From contig JACDQD010000007.1 of NCBI GenBank assembly GCA_019843655.1, forward strand, positions 21,036,365-21,100,364: 64,000 nt of DNA, read 5' to 3'. The notes below the pieces were generated by a model that saw only the letters and a list, made by a program, of their open reading frames with translations, was not told the origin of the DNA and did no database searches. Position 1 is the stretch's first letter; each line of letters begins with the position of its first letter. A program made the position numbers and the translations under genes. The stretch is from Lethocerus indicus. Taxonomy: Eukaryota > Arthropoda > Insecta > Hemiptera > Belostomatidae. Shown here piece after piece: positions 38,504 through 51,245 of the stretch.

Positions 38504-38525
38504 ACTATTTGGAAAGCCAAATAGT
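38504..38525. other. Hairpin 1 (9-bp stem, 4-base loop)
   Basis: ACTATTTGG (38504-38512) and CCAAATAGT (38517-38525) are perfect complements around AAAG. It sits six bases before a far stronger hairpin. Confidence 0.8.
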
Positions 38526-38527
38526 GA

Positions 38528-38574
38528 ATACCACTGTGTTTTATTACTGTGCTCTGTAATAAAACACAGTGTAT
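38528..38574. other. Hairpin 2 (16-bp perfect stem)
   Basis: CACTGTGTTTTATTAC (38532-38547) and GTAATAAAACACAGTG (38556-38571) are perfect complements around TGTGCTCT. With one bulged C the stem gains three more pairs outward (38528-38530 with 38572-38574). A stem like this is very unlikely by chance. It could be the core of a small MITE, a structured RNA or a cruciform site. No miRNA that I know matches either arm. Confidence 0.85.
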
Positions 38575-38674
38575 ATTACGAATATCCGTGAGCAAGAAAT
38601 CCGGAAATATAGAGGGATCTTAGCATCGAAGGTATTCCCCGTTCTGCTCCAGAGGAAGGATCCCGGAGAGCTTC

Positions 38675-38680
<6 letters not shown>

Positions 38681-38735
<55 letters not shown>

Positions 38736-38743
38736 GAGAGAGG
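38681..38743. repeat. (AG)n microsatellite, longest in window
   Basis: Twenty-six AG units from 38681 to 38732, continuing imperfectly to 38743. Confidence 0.97.
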
Positions 38744-38990
38744 GAAGGCTTCTCCCCAATGTCCCGGGGCTTCCTCGACCTCAGCTCGGTCCTCCCGGGG
38801 CCGCCGGAGTAATAAACTGCGGCACATAAATCCGGCTAAGGGCCCCCCCCCCCCGGCCCCCCGCTTGTTAGCCGGGGCCCCTCCACCGCTTTCAACTGAC
38901 ACGCCGCCATAAAAACGCCGCCCCGGCCCTCCCGCCACCGCCTAATTTATCACCTGGGCGAGAATAAATCTGGTGTCGGTGTAGCCCCTA

Positions 38991-39012
38991 TCTCTCTCTC
39001 TCTCTCTCTCTC
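38991..39012. repeat. (TC)n microsatellite
   Basis: Eleven TC units, in inverted relation to the (AG)n array 250 bp upstream. Confidence 0.95.
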
Positions 39013-40456
39013 CCGTGGCGGCCCCGTGTAATTAACATGTTCCCGGGCCCTCACCCCCCCACTTCCCCATCGCCGCGGGCTGTAAATAACCCTCATATCA
39101 CACCTCGGAGCGGGCGTGAGTGGGAGTGGGCGCGCGCTTCCACCTCGCAGGCCAAAGAATGTATAAGGCGCTCGCCCCGATGCCCCCACACTGTTACTAC
39201 AAACGGAGATTTATTTGTTCGGCAATGCCTTCGGGGATAGAGCCGTGGCCTACCGATCGGGCAATCCGGCCTTACCTTCTTTATCGTGCCCAGTTAGCTA
39301 TTGCAACAAGGCGGAGGGTATAGCAAATGTCGTTGAGGTACAGTGGAATTCGTATTACATAACGTAACAAGCATATGTTCCTCCACTTATCCGTTGCAGA
39401 CCGCTTTCCCGCGTGCGCGGCTAGCTGTCCGACACTTTAATTTCGACAGGATGATCAAATAACGAAGCTCACGTTCGAAACGGTTACTGTCAAAGTATTG
39501 TGTCGTGTCGTTGACATACCGGGCGGATAACGCCTGAGCCCGACGTGACAAATCGTATGGAAAACGGGCCGGTTATTCGGTCGTGCGGCGAATCGTTTCC
39601 CTCTTCTGGGCCAGAGAACCGGAGAAAAGACGTTATACGCTCGATTTGCCGACGTCTCTGTGTGTACAAAATACACGGGTAAGGGCTGGGGGGACAGACG
39701 GTAACCGAAACGACGCCGAGGATGAGTTATGTGGGAAATGCGCGACCGGCCCTACTGACCTCTCCAACCCTATCAGTCACGCTCTGACCATTTCAGCTGT
39801 GCGTTTCGTTGACTCCTAAACACCTGCTCCATTAATTTTGAGTCCTCATACAATTATTTCTTCCTTTTTACGATGTAAAAGAACCGAATATATGATAATA
39901 TTGGTAATTATTCTCGGGTGGGTGTTATTTCACAATTACAGCGGTTACAAATAAGACATAAATCTGCCGTTGCATCCTCGAGCTATGTTTTAAACTGTAG
40001 TGGTAACTTGTTATTATTATAAACTATATTGAGAGGTGAAATGAAAAAAAATGTATTCAGAGAATCCTTATGAAGAGAATTTACTTCGTTTTCGAATAGA
40101 TTTCAATGGGGCTAAAAGGTGGCGATATATAAATATATGTGAGAAACAACACAAGCTGGTAAGTAAGACAAGAATGATGGCGTTGGCACAATTATGCCGT
40201 CGGTAGGGCTTTAAGTCAAGTACCGTATGTAGACGTCTGTGGGCCGACGAATGATATACGATTATCGGCCGTACGGTACACGCTTGCAAGACACTTTTTT
40301 GCCCGGCTCACCGGGGCGATATCTTTATTCGAGAAAGGATTTGCAATTAAAAACGAGGCGGCCGCGGAGGGGAACGTTGCCGAGAGGCCGGCCGGCTGGG
40401 GAATAACACAATTTACGAGCGCTTGCTAATTCAGAGAATAGAGATAGGGCCGGAGA

Positions 40457-40478
40457 TACACACACACACACACACACA
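40457..40478. repeat. (AC)n microsatellite
   Basis: About ten AC units. This is the only clear AC/GT array noticed in the window. Confidence 0.95.
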
Positions 40479-41334
40479 GAGGCGCTTGAACACAAAAAAG
40501 GAGTGGAATAACGAAAACATGAACAGCACGCAACCTTTAAAGATAAAATAAGGTTGTAAGGAAACACCATTTACATGTTAACGGGTCGAGTCCGATTTAT
40601 TGTTATATACCGAGTTGCAACGTCTACAGTACTTTATGCCCGGATGATTTATTTCCCGACCCGTGCATTAAAATTTGTTATTCATTTTAATTTTTAAACA
40701 CAGCACGAAGAAATAATGAACTGCTCTTGGGGGTTAGTTGTACTCTATTAATGAAATTACTATATATAATTCATCTGTATGCTTGTATTAAAAATTCGTA
40801 AAAAAAATCTTATACAGAGAGGCCCGAAAAATGTAAACACACTTCAACATAAAAATATCTGTGTCAATTATCTAAGAAATAAAATGGTATATAATAACAA
40901 AATAATTAATATGAAATAAAGATTAATGGGGTTTTTTTATATTTTCACTATAGGGATCTCATATTTCATCCTGTTAGGTCATGCTTGTAGATCAATGTTG
41001 TCTATTGACCAAATGAAATAAACCATTCGTATACATCAGTCGTAGCAGCGCACTTTCACGCGTTGAATTATTATAGCGTCGGCGCTATAACAGTGCTTGG
41101 GCATGTAAGAATACAGAGCCGCCAGAGACACTAACCACCTGGTTTGTGGTGACACCGGGGCCAGACTAAACAAACAGAAAAAGGAGAGGGTGTTTATTAT
41201 CCGAACACTATGTGGTTTTTGTATGCCTCCATAATTGAATTGTAAACACAGGGCACAATAAATTTACCTACTAAATGGACCAGTCCAATATTTAGTATGA
41301 ATAATTTTAATGAAAACTGGTAACATATTTAGTG

Positions 41335-41591
41335 TAACATACCTGTTTTGTGGTCTGCGAGGGGTTGGAATACCGTAGATTTGTTGTGTTTCTGTCTCCT
41401 CTCGCTGGTTTGGTCTTTTGCTAGACCGGTTTCGGCCGCTCGCCATCTGCAGAAGCGGCGTTAGTCACTACTGGCACTTTGGATGTTTTACGGGCATACT
41501 CACTGCACTGTCACCGTCACTTGTACTGTCAAGTACAGACAGAGAAACACAACAAATCTATGGTAGCGTATTTCATCATATCCTGCATTTC
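41335..41591 (-). mobile_element. Fold-back retroposon-like element, copy 4
   Basis: The complete outer arm (TAACATACCTGTTTTGTGG to CACTGTCACCGTCACTTG) runs to about 41530. A family-internal segment follows (CAGAAACACAACAAATC-type sequence, then TATTTCATCATATCCTGCATT) that copy 2 also has in its centre. The inverted right arm is missing. On the minus strand the arm frame is open from the ATG at 41446 for the whole arm and past the donor-like AG|GTATGTTA. It is read as MASGRNRSSKRPNQREETET and continues with a TPRRPQNR segment. I found no target duplication. It lies 0.2 kb upstream of a broken LINE. Confidence 0.85.
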
Positions 41592-41790
41592 TGGGACGTA
41601 TGTACGTCGTCCGTGTCTGATGGACGGGGCTTAAACCTGAACCGTACGTTGAACGTTAACAACCTCAACACTAGCGCAGAGAGTAATGGACAGAGGCACA
41701 ATAAGAGAAGTTGAGAGAATAAAAAACCGTTAACTCGTAGCGAAAACAAAGGACTATGACGTTGTACAAAGGCCGCTTTTTTTATAAAAA

Positions 41791-41972
41791 ATAAATCGAC
41801 CGGTCACGCCTGCAGAAAAACAATAGATTGACTAAGGTATGCCGCTGGTGAGAGGCTGGAAAAGAGGATGGGAAGATGACTTAAGCAGAACAATAAGACC
41901 AAATTGGCAGAAACGGGCAAAAGGTATGGAATGGTAGGTATGGAAGAGGCCTGTATCCAGAGTTGGGCTTAG
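41791..41972 (+). pseudogene. LINE ORF2 (reverse transcriptase) C-terminal fragment
   Basis: The plus strand at about 41858-41923 reads WEDDLSRTIRPNWQKRAKG followed by MEW, the signature of the very C-terminus of insect non-LTR retrotransposon ORF2 proteins (family pattern GRP..RW.DD......W...A.....W). After an in-frame TAG and a frame change the expected ending resumes as MEEACIQSWA and a stop at 41970-41972. Upstream, 41791-41850 holds degraded pieces of the usual GH...R and RxTK...W segment in two frames. Only about 60 codons remain, with a frameshift and an internal stop, so it is dead. No endonuclease or reverse-transcriptase catalytic part is present in the window. The clade (RTE-, Jockey- or CR1-like) cannot be fixed from this tail. 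Confidence 0.75.
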
Positions 41973-44900
41973 TTTCGGCAAATATCTGAGAAAACGCTCG
42001 GACTAACAAAAATGCCTTAGTTTAATTATTTTTTTCGTCGGAGTCCCACGTCTTTTCGTACTTCTGAAGTGCGGTTGATCCAAATTGTTTTCCATTGGAT
42101 GAGGACATATAAGATCACCGCTCTGGAGATGACGATTATGGCTAAGGAGAAATTGAAGGGTGATTCCCTCTGATTGTTTTGGTTCCGGTTTTGAGGTGCA
42201 TTTACGCTACGACATGAACGAAAAAATCAGTTGTTGTCACGGTGGAAAATATAAAAAAAAGGTTTATTCAATTATTTCATGGCATGAGACCTGTTTTTCC
42301 TTACGACCTGCTGAAGGAAACGGACCTGCTTTGAGAAAGCAGAATTGAAAGCTGTCTCGGGGGGAGGGAGTTTCCCTATACATCTCACTAACGTACATAT
42401 TGTGGGTGGCATTGTTGCCTCCTGGACAACGCACCCCAACCGAAGACTCCGGTTGAACTGTGGTAGGTCAGTAAACAGCGGGCGTGCTTCTTCCTTCTAT
42501 GCTTCTGAAAGCAGCAGTATTTTACAGCTTCCTTTCCGTGGAGCCAACATTGGTGGAGACTGCGCCAAATGGTTTAAAGAAAATATCGCTTTGGGCGCCC
42601 TGTGTGGTTCCAAAACATAATAGAGTTGTGAAAGCTCATCCATAGCTCGGGGGGAGACCGAACGGTCCGAGGTAATGTTCGACCACTGAGATATCTTCCT
42701 TAGAAAATGCGTTCGGGCTATCATTGTCGTCCTTCGTGGCCGGGACAATTCATCCTACCTACAGAACGCCCATTTAAGCAATGTGTGTGGTTTTATTGCA
42801 ATATATTACAGAATTCACAAGGGAGAATTTACCAGTTAGTAGGAATGTCAGATATTTCTAAATATTTTAAAAAATGCCTTGCTTAGTTCAAGAATTCAGA
42901 TGGCCCACCCAGCGAGCAGTACTAACTCCCTAAAAAAGACTTTTTCCTCTAGAATTTCTCCTGGAAATTGTTCAACAATCCTTCATCCTGGAGCGATGCA
43001 AAGAAGGAATGGTGTTGTACGAGAACATTTGACTGCAAAGTTATCAAGAAGATGCCAACAAATTTTATTTTGAATTACTGAAAGTCAAATTTCGCCGTAA
43101 CTCCCTAAGACATTCGGCCTACGGAAAGGTCGACCTGCCTGTTAGGGCCATTAATGGGTAGCGCTCGGTGGTCAACTAGCCAGATATCAGTGCAGTAATT
43201 GACTGCAGCGGCTTAATGTTTCAAAAGAAACTGTCGAAACCAAAATAAAGAAAATCAGAATAGGATAGACAAAATGGCGACCTGCAACCACACAGTTTGG
43301 GCAGCTGGATGTCCGAAATAATGGCGTGAAAACCCACCACCGATATGATCTTCAAACGGTCTTTCGAAAATTTCCTCGGCCCCCGCAATATTTTACAGCC
43401 TTCACGCGTTTCCAAACAAACACGGAGGTGAATCGTATATCTTTAGAAAAAAAAATATATAAGAGTGGGAAACCGCATTGTGAGGATCTTTCGGACAGTT
43501 GGGCGTCACAGCTGGAACATACCAATAAACGAAGCCCCCGGTAATGGCCTCTTCGGGGACGGGTCACTAAGAGATATCACCCCCCCCCCTCGTCGCATCA
43601 ATCCCCGGGAAGACTCTTAGTGACGTCTCCTGGGCGTCGGACAATGGGCCCCGGGTGTTTGGGAACAGTAAACAAGGGGGTGTGAGTGCGTGCGGTGGTG
43701 TTTGTAAGGGGACAATGCGGCCCGGGACACATATGGGCCTCCCCCAACAGGGACACGACAAAGGGATCGTCCCTCCATCCCCCAACACACTGGGGTCCGG
43801 ATTTGTAATAAAGCCGGCCGTTTATTGTAAACACGGAACTTTGCTGGTGGCTTTCCTTTAATGTCACGGTTTCCAGAAAAGAGGGTGGCCCAGTTGAGGG
43901 GCACACTAAGTGGGGGAGCCCCGTTGCAAACAAACAGTAATAGATTGTCTAACATAATTAAATCAATTCTATAGAGTACTCTCGGAGTTATTTGATACCG
44001 ACTCGTAACCAATTCAAAGCTGCAGTTTTTGGGGTCGCAGAACTCGAATACTAGTGTGACATTCCATTATTAAATCACATATGTTCTCGGGTTTTTGTTA
44101 TTGTAACTTTACAGACTACCACACCGACATTGTGGGTAAAACAAGTCCAACACTAAATAACCCTTTGGGGGAAAATCCTCTACATAATATATACAATAAG
44201 AAGCCAATCGCGATTTGTAAACTTCTAATTCATTTATGTACCTAATTTTTCATCTCTCTCGTAAAGGTCTTCACGTGGTACATACAAATAATATGTATTA
44301 TATAGTAATATACAAGTGAAATTTGATGGGTCCTTTACCTTATGTTTGTTATATTGTTAAATTATCTACTATCTTTAGTGTTTGTACTTATTACGTAAAT
44401 TTATTTTTAATTTGATTTAACTACTTGAAATAAATCAGACATGGTTCATGGTTCTATCGGCCATCTTCTTTCGTAGAAATATTCTACTTTAAAGGGAAAT
44501 ACAACCTCATTTTCGAGTAGCAATTAATTTAACTATATCGTGCCAAGGTATCGAGCGCCTTGCATGACATTAAAAATGAATTGGGCTATTTTTTTCTTTT
44601 AGGTATTTTTCCTTCGGAACACAATATTTAGGATTGAATTGAAGAAATAAGCGATTGTATAATTATCGTGCAGGTTTTGATTTCTGCTGGTCGGGGCCCG
44701 CTGGCTAACGATGTAAAGCCCGCTGGCCGGCAATCAAGTTAATGCCTGCACTTACCGGCAGGGCCCGGGTCGGCAACGATACGTTTAATCGTGGCTTAAA
44801 AACCTTCGATCCGATCGCCGACTGTGAAATACCCGGCTATTTATTCGGTCCGTGATTATTGCCAGGCACGTTCGTGTCCCAATCGCACAGCGGTCGTGAA

Positions 44901-46780
44901 TATCAAAGTTTTTTATTTTCCGTTGTTTTTTTTTAAATATTTTCACGTTGTATTATTCTTACTGTGAACAGGTGCTTGGCAGGATTTACGAGAGTTCGAA
45001 ACATCTTCATACAGCGTCCACAACGCGTCTTTATAACCAAGACTGGTATATCACAATCAATCCCAATAGAATTACAGCGAAAATTCAGACAGTCTCCTGC
45101 CTCTTGTCCGATTAACTATCGTTCAAACAAAATATATTTTGACTTCTATATTGCTAATTATACGGTTCACTTAAAAACGAACATGTGCACAGTTCCGAGC
45201 ACACACTCTTTAATAATTGTCTTTAATCTGTTCGCCTAAATTAAGGTCGTATTTAATGCCCCCATCTTTTATAATTTTCGCGAACCGTATTTGGTCCGAA
45301 CGATTTGCTTCATTTCGCGCTTTTTATTTTTCTAAACGCCGGTCCTGTTATTTTGTATAAATTGGTTGTTTGGTCCGGCCGAAAGGCAGCAACAGTTAAA
45401 TATTTTTGTTAAAGCGTCATTTCGATTGTAATTTGCCGATTCATTTAAGTCAGTAGGTATTTTTACCCAATTAGGACTTCACTGCTTTCAAGCAAACCTT
45501 ATTATCTAAACAAATGGTGGTATTCTAAATGCTATACTTCAACTGGGGACAGAAATGCTATCTGAATATTGCCATTACAACCTGACCAAGGTAATTGAAT
45601 AATCTTATCTTGAAGTTTACTTTATATTTTGCATTTAATTTTGTTTTATTTTAAGAATTGTTTACAGAATACACCTTCAACTAGAAGATATTGTATATTA
45701 TCACCCTGGGTTCGTTGTTTATTTGAATTACGAATTTTTTTCTAAATCCTGGCTCTAATTGTGTCCAAATACTGTTGCCATAACTTATATAATTTACCAG
45801 TCGGTGTTTAATTCTAAGGCAATTCAAGGCCTTTACCTCGCGTACCACGCCCTGCAAACTGTATTACCTAAACACGGGGTAATATCGTAAACGATTTATT
45901 TCGTGGAGGGCGAGGGGTACGGCCGCTAATATTAAATGCAAAGTGAATTTCTCATTATAACACGAGCCGGGGGCACTTTCCGATCCGATAATAAAAGCGG
46001 TCGTTTATTATCGCCAATTATCCGTCCTGATCTCCGCGCGGAGGGCGTGTATGGTCGGGGGAGTGGGGCTCAGTGCGAAAATGAATCGTTTCCATTTCCA
46101 CGAAGGATGAAATTATAGGAGCAATGGCGGCCAGGGCCGAGGGCCCTCATTTTCTACACGGCCACCGTTCCTCAGGATAATTATTATAACAACTCGGACT
46201 CAAATTCTTCGCCGGTCACGCCCAACCCCCCATATCGGCTATGAAGGGGTTGAATTTTAATGGCGGTAGCAAATTACGACCCCTTTTATCAGCTCTGTTA
46301 GTTGCCCCGATATCCTGTAGGTTTTATTCTCGGGTTAGATACTTCAATCCACTCATATTACAGAATTGGTAATTATACAGTAAATCGCCCAATCAGAGAA
46401 TGTTTTAAAGGTATACATGATCAATCGGGGTATTCTTTTACAAGTATTTTTATGTTTCAGTGTAGTTTTGGGAATGTGAGGGTTTTCTTAAGATAGTATC
46501 AGACTTTGGCAGAAGTAATATTCTAAAAGGTAACGGTGCGGGGACTTATAACGACTTTTATATTATATATAGGGGGAAAAACCGAAACCGATCTAGCATT
46601 AGATGAAATCAGCGGGAGTTGGTATAACAAAAATTTGCTTTCCTAATTTGCGATAAACTGTAGGAACCGCCAAGCTTATTAGGATACAACAATGTAATGA
46701 CTGGGGAACCAGGGTAGTGCCGGATTGCATCAAACAAGCGTTAACAAGCTGCCGTCCTTATTCAGCCAGATCAGAGTAAA
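41973..46780. other. Non-coding: mixed, transposon-derived or regulatory
   Basis: The first 250 bases may be LINE 3' UTR. GC-rich DNA occurs at about 42400-42760, 43090-43930 and 44680-44890, and near 45820-46290. The part at 43650-43850 is G/C-rich and contains GTAAACA words (in CAGTAAACAAGG and TTGTAAACACGG) of the forkhead type. 44050-44640 and 45300-45800 are AT-rich. Frames up to 131 codons in 43567-44012 are open in several frames at once and unrecognised. A CTCF-like GGGGGCACT is at 45969-45977. Confidence 0.45.
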
Positions 46781-49700
46781 GCGCGGTTCAGATTAGAGGA
46801 GTGGAGTTGCCAGCCGGGGATAACATTTTAATGGAAACAACTTCTGAATATATTAGCCCTTTTTCCCATAACATAAATTACGCCGTGGGAACCCGGCTCG
46901 ATAGCTGCGTAGCTCCCCCTCGGTTGCGTTCCTGAAATATAATTATAACATGCAAATTCGCCGGGTTCTAATGGCGCGGGAGAGGCTCCCCCTACCGTTG
47001 TGTCAATGCTTTCGACATCAACAATATCAACACCGGCATCAACAAGGGGCATAATGAATAAACTGGGCCGGAGCTACCCCTCCAAGAGCCACTACGACAT
47101 GCTATAATACCGCCGGCTTCAGGTTTACCGCCGGGGGCAGACTGGAGACTGAATATTTTTGCATTGGATCATCAGCCCCGAGGGATGAATAAAAGACCTA
47201 TGCGGATATTTTCAAATTTGAGGATTCCTCTCGGGAAAACATTATGGAAAGAATTTTACTAAAATTCCTGCTCTGCAATATAATGATATAAATCTGCATT
47301 TCACTTTTTATCCGCTTTTAAATAAATTTTTATCAAATAAAAACTGTATACTACTGTAATTGATGTCGTCTCACCCTTCCTTCGTTACTATGTTATATTC
47401 GGCATCCAAGACCCAGGAAGGCCTAAAAAACAGGATCAGGGCAATTTATTAGGTCCGTGGCAAGAATTGGGGAAGGACCTGAGCTAAGATCCTGGATGAA
47501 TCTTTCAGTTTGCAATCCCCAGAAACTGCCAAGTGAAAATCTCTGCCAAACACCCACAAAACCAGTTGAGGATACAAAAGCGCCGAATAAATACTACCGA
47601 TTGCAAAATCGCAATAATGGCAAGAAACATTGACTTTATTTGGGAGCATAGTTTTAGTATATTTAATTCTACGTAGTCTACATAAAATAAAATACGATCG
47701 TGATAATTAAATATATTGTTATAATAATTTAATAGTTGCTAACTTGGCACCGTTAGAGATGCACCGGATCGTGAAATGGAGCGGCTAAGCCGCTGTTGAC
47801 ACTTCGGCATTAGAAGAACCCCACTCCGGTTTCAGCGACCCCCTGCGTAATCTCCCGACACCGCTTAACCATTGAAAAGAACAGCGGTGCCGAGAGGGGC
47901 TGAGATGGTCACTTGGGCTTTTCCAACGGTCGCGCCCTTCCGAAGGATTTATCGGTTGGGGGGGTCGAGCCCTCCCAGTTGTTATGCCGCGGGGGATACC
48001 CACTCGAAACATAATACACACTCATTATTTTCACATACTACGGTTCAGTTATCGCTTCATTCGAAATTTACATATGTTAAACATGATACACGTCCAGTAC
48101 CCCCCGGAGAATACAAATGTTAAAAAAGTGCCTTACCAACATTTTTATTTATCGCTCAACGTTCTTTTATGTCATCGACGGCCTCCTTAAATTAGATCGA
48201 CAATAAGACAACAAATGCGCGCAAAATAATACCATGAAATAGTCAAATCACGTTGGAAAGTTTCTGCCCTCATTCAAAATGCCAAATGATTATTTTTCGT
48301 GTATTCCATTTGTCTTTGTATTCAAGCAAATTCACGCAGGTTTTTACGTAAGGCTCCTGATCTAGTGCATGTAATCCAAATCAGAGTTCGGAGAGTGGGA
48401 GAAAATCATAAAAATTGGCCAGGTAAAATAGCCCCCATTGTGTACACGGATAATAGCTCGCTCGGAAATTCCAAGGCTCGAATTGTACCGGAAAGCCGTT
48501 ATTTCTTGAGCCGTGTACATTCAGAAGGAATCCCCCCGGTGCGAGAGAACGGATTTTAAAATCAATTGCGGATCGTGACCGACAGACGCGGGGCGGGGGG
48601 CCTTGAAGGATCGCTGTGGATAGCGCTGCATATTGCCCGCTTTATCGCGGACTCTATTCGACGGTAACAACCCCGTCAATTCGGGGTTAGTTCACGGCTA
48701 TTAACCCCAGACCGGTTAGATTGCCGCGCCCCGGCCCGCATGCAAATCCGCCCCGAACTTTCCCCGCAAGATAAGTCCCCGACCCCCGCCCCGCGGGTTC
48801 AAGAATATGGGACACCCCCCGAGGTCCGTTTAAGGCGACTCCACTAAGTGTTAATCGTCCGAATTGAGAAATTAATGCGGGATCCGAATTCGCAATTAAC
48901 CCCACCGAAGCGGAGTTTCTGTTACCATAATTCGCCAATATCAACATTCTAACGGATAATAGACAAGCGATAAACCAACTAGCTAATTTTAATGGGATTT
49001 CTCAAAGCTTTGAATTTTGCAAAAAGCAATGAGCCAGAAATTCCCAGAAGGGTGTTTTTTTCGCGTGTGGAGGAGGGCCGTACCCGAGCAACAAATGGGA
49101 CGTAGACGCCCCTTTTCTCGCAATCGCAACGCGGATAACGTCTGTGTATGGGGGAAGGCAGCGTCATTACGCTACGAAAACAGCCGACGGTAAATCATGG
49201 GGGACAATTATAGTAATCAGAGTCCGACCGGTGTGAGGGGGGTCGGGAAGGTGTGACCATCGCTTTGATTACGTTGCCCACCCACCCCCGGCCGAAATGG
49301 ACGTACTGCAATGATTTACATCCCGCGGTGCTCGCTGTGTGCGCTAGTGATTTACATTGGGGGGGTAGGGAGGCCCAGTAACGTTCGGCAATGGCCGTAA
49401 CTGCCCCGGAGCACGCCACGGCCCGCTGACACGGCACTAACTCGTATTACCCGGCAACAACCGACACCCCCAATTTGCATAAGGTTTATGTGTTTATTAG
49501 CCCCCGCCCTCGCCTCAGGCAGCACTTCCATCGACCTAGCCCGCTCGCTAAATACTCGGCGCCGAAAACATAGCCCGGGCGTATATATCCGACCGCGGCA
49601 ACAATCCCATTAACGCGGTACGAATCGCGGGCCCGGGGCCGGACACTGTTGCGTGGCCCGCCACCAAAACCGGAATTCACCTCGCAAATTCCGCAGGCTC

Positions 49701-50340
49701 GGTCTCAATAATTAACGCCGTACTGCATTTGCCCGGTTAGCGTATAATTTACAGTCTCAAATGGACACTATCGCGCGCCCGAATTGTTTTTCAATTACAC
49801 TTTTCCAGTTTCTGAGCCCTGAGACGACTGTCACTCACGGTGATACACGCATAACATCCGGGATGCCAGAATTCGAAACCGGTCTAGCTTGAGACAGTGG
49901 AAACGTTTCGTGGAAGCGTTTTTATCCGTGTCGGTATTTAACCCGGGAGAGGGAATACCGGCGATAATAACGATATTCTTCCCAGAACGCTCGTTAAAAT
50001 AGTTTATGCGTTCCGGACACGTTTTCGGACGGGTAGGCCGGCGGAATCCAAATTTTTTTTCCGGGTGAGGCGGTCGAAAAGGAAGAGGGGGGGGAGGGCA
50101 TTTGTTTACTCATTTTTTGTCCGTCGGAATAACAACACGGAAAGGGACCAAAACGCGTTTCGAAAAAAGCGACGACCGGACTTCGGGGAGCGGCCCGGGC
50201 TTTAGATCGGGACCGAAGAACATTCCTCATGGGTTTACGAGGCCGAAATCCGCGGGTTATGGAATGCGAAGAACAGGAGTAGGGCCGAGGAGGGTTACAC
50301 GGGGAATTCGGCGACGGCTATTTCCAGTGCGTCAAATTAT

Positions 50341-50358
50341 GCGCCGCCGCCGCCGCCC
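50341..50358. repeat. (GCC)n trinucleotide run
   Basis: Five to six GCC units in a CpG-rich island. Confidence 0.85.
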
Positions 50359-51230
50359 CTCTTGACATATTTCAGAAATGGCCGCCACAGTCACGCACCG
50401 AATAAAGATTTGATTTATGAGACGTCGGCGGGTCGCTAAAACATGCGGGAATGGACCCACGGGAAATGAAATGCGGGCAGCTTTTTCCTGTTAAGATCGA
50501 AAGGGGTCAGACAACCGGTCCGCGCGGAAAATGTCCCTGCATCGCCCCTCTTCATTTTCTAATTACTTAAAATAAGACCAGTCACGTTAGAAAAGATTTC
50601 GTTTTAAATCAAGTTTTCCTGATGCATAGACAGAGAGATTCGCAAGACTGGTGATATAATCCATATCTCTTTTGGGTTTACATTAGCTTATGATGCCTCA
50701 CCCTATTCATCAGGAGCGTTATTTGGTCCTGGCGATCATTTTTTTATTAAGGTACTATACACCGTGTAATCACTAAGTATCTATTCGTTATAGCCGTGTC
50801 GATTCATTTTTGAAAACCACTTATTGTGCTTCACGATTAAAAAGGGGATAGAAAAAGAACAGGGCGTACATAAGAAGCTAAGGGTGTAAGAGGGGAAGGG
50901 CGCGACCCCCGCTGAAAGCCAGGTAGCCGGGGCCGGTAATCCAATAGCCCGTCGTTAAGCGGATCGGGTCTTACCGGTCTTTCACGGCTGTCCGAACAAC
51001 GACACCTCCCAGAAGGGTACGGAGACATCCCCTAAAGCCGCCGCCGTCGCCGCCGGCAACCCTCTCTCTTCCCCTGTCCGCAGCCCCGTTAATAACTAGG
51101 GGAGAAAGAATAATAGACAGTGAGAGGGAGCGGGGGGGGGGAATATAACGCCGGGGACCCGGGGCGTATCTGTCTAGGGCACAATGGCCGGCTAATGGCC
51201 ATTATTGACTGCGGTTGGGCTCATGCACCC

Positions 51231-51245
51231 GACACGGGGGGCACT
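51231..51245. promoter_or_regulatory. CTCF-like insulator core (candidate)
   Basis: GACACGGGGGGCACT matches the GGGGGCRCT part of the CTCF core, with G where A is usual at the centre. Motif evidence only. Confidence 0.2.

Larger units (their letters stand above)
38744..41334. other. Non-coding: GC-rich block then AT-rich tract
   Basis: Very GC-rich DNA from 38750 to 39320 (with (TC)n at 38991-39012) and CpG-containing DNA to about 39800 give way to AT-rich sequence. A further island lies at about 40140-40460 with a (CA)n run. A perfect 8-bp stem TTATAGCG/CGCTATAA lies at 41071-41090. Frames up to 120 codons are driven by the GA array or by GC content and are not called. Confidence 0.45.

Noticed and set aside
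38544..38938. Open frames on both strands through the (AG)n array
   Set aside because: Pure repeat translation (Arg-Glu / Ser-Leu).
46581..46595. ACCGAAACCGATCTAGC resembling the fold-back arm
   Set aside because: One mismatch in a short word with no flanking similarity. Not enough to call a copy.
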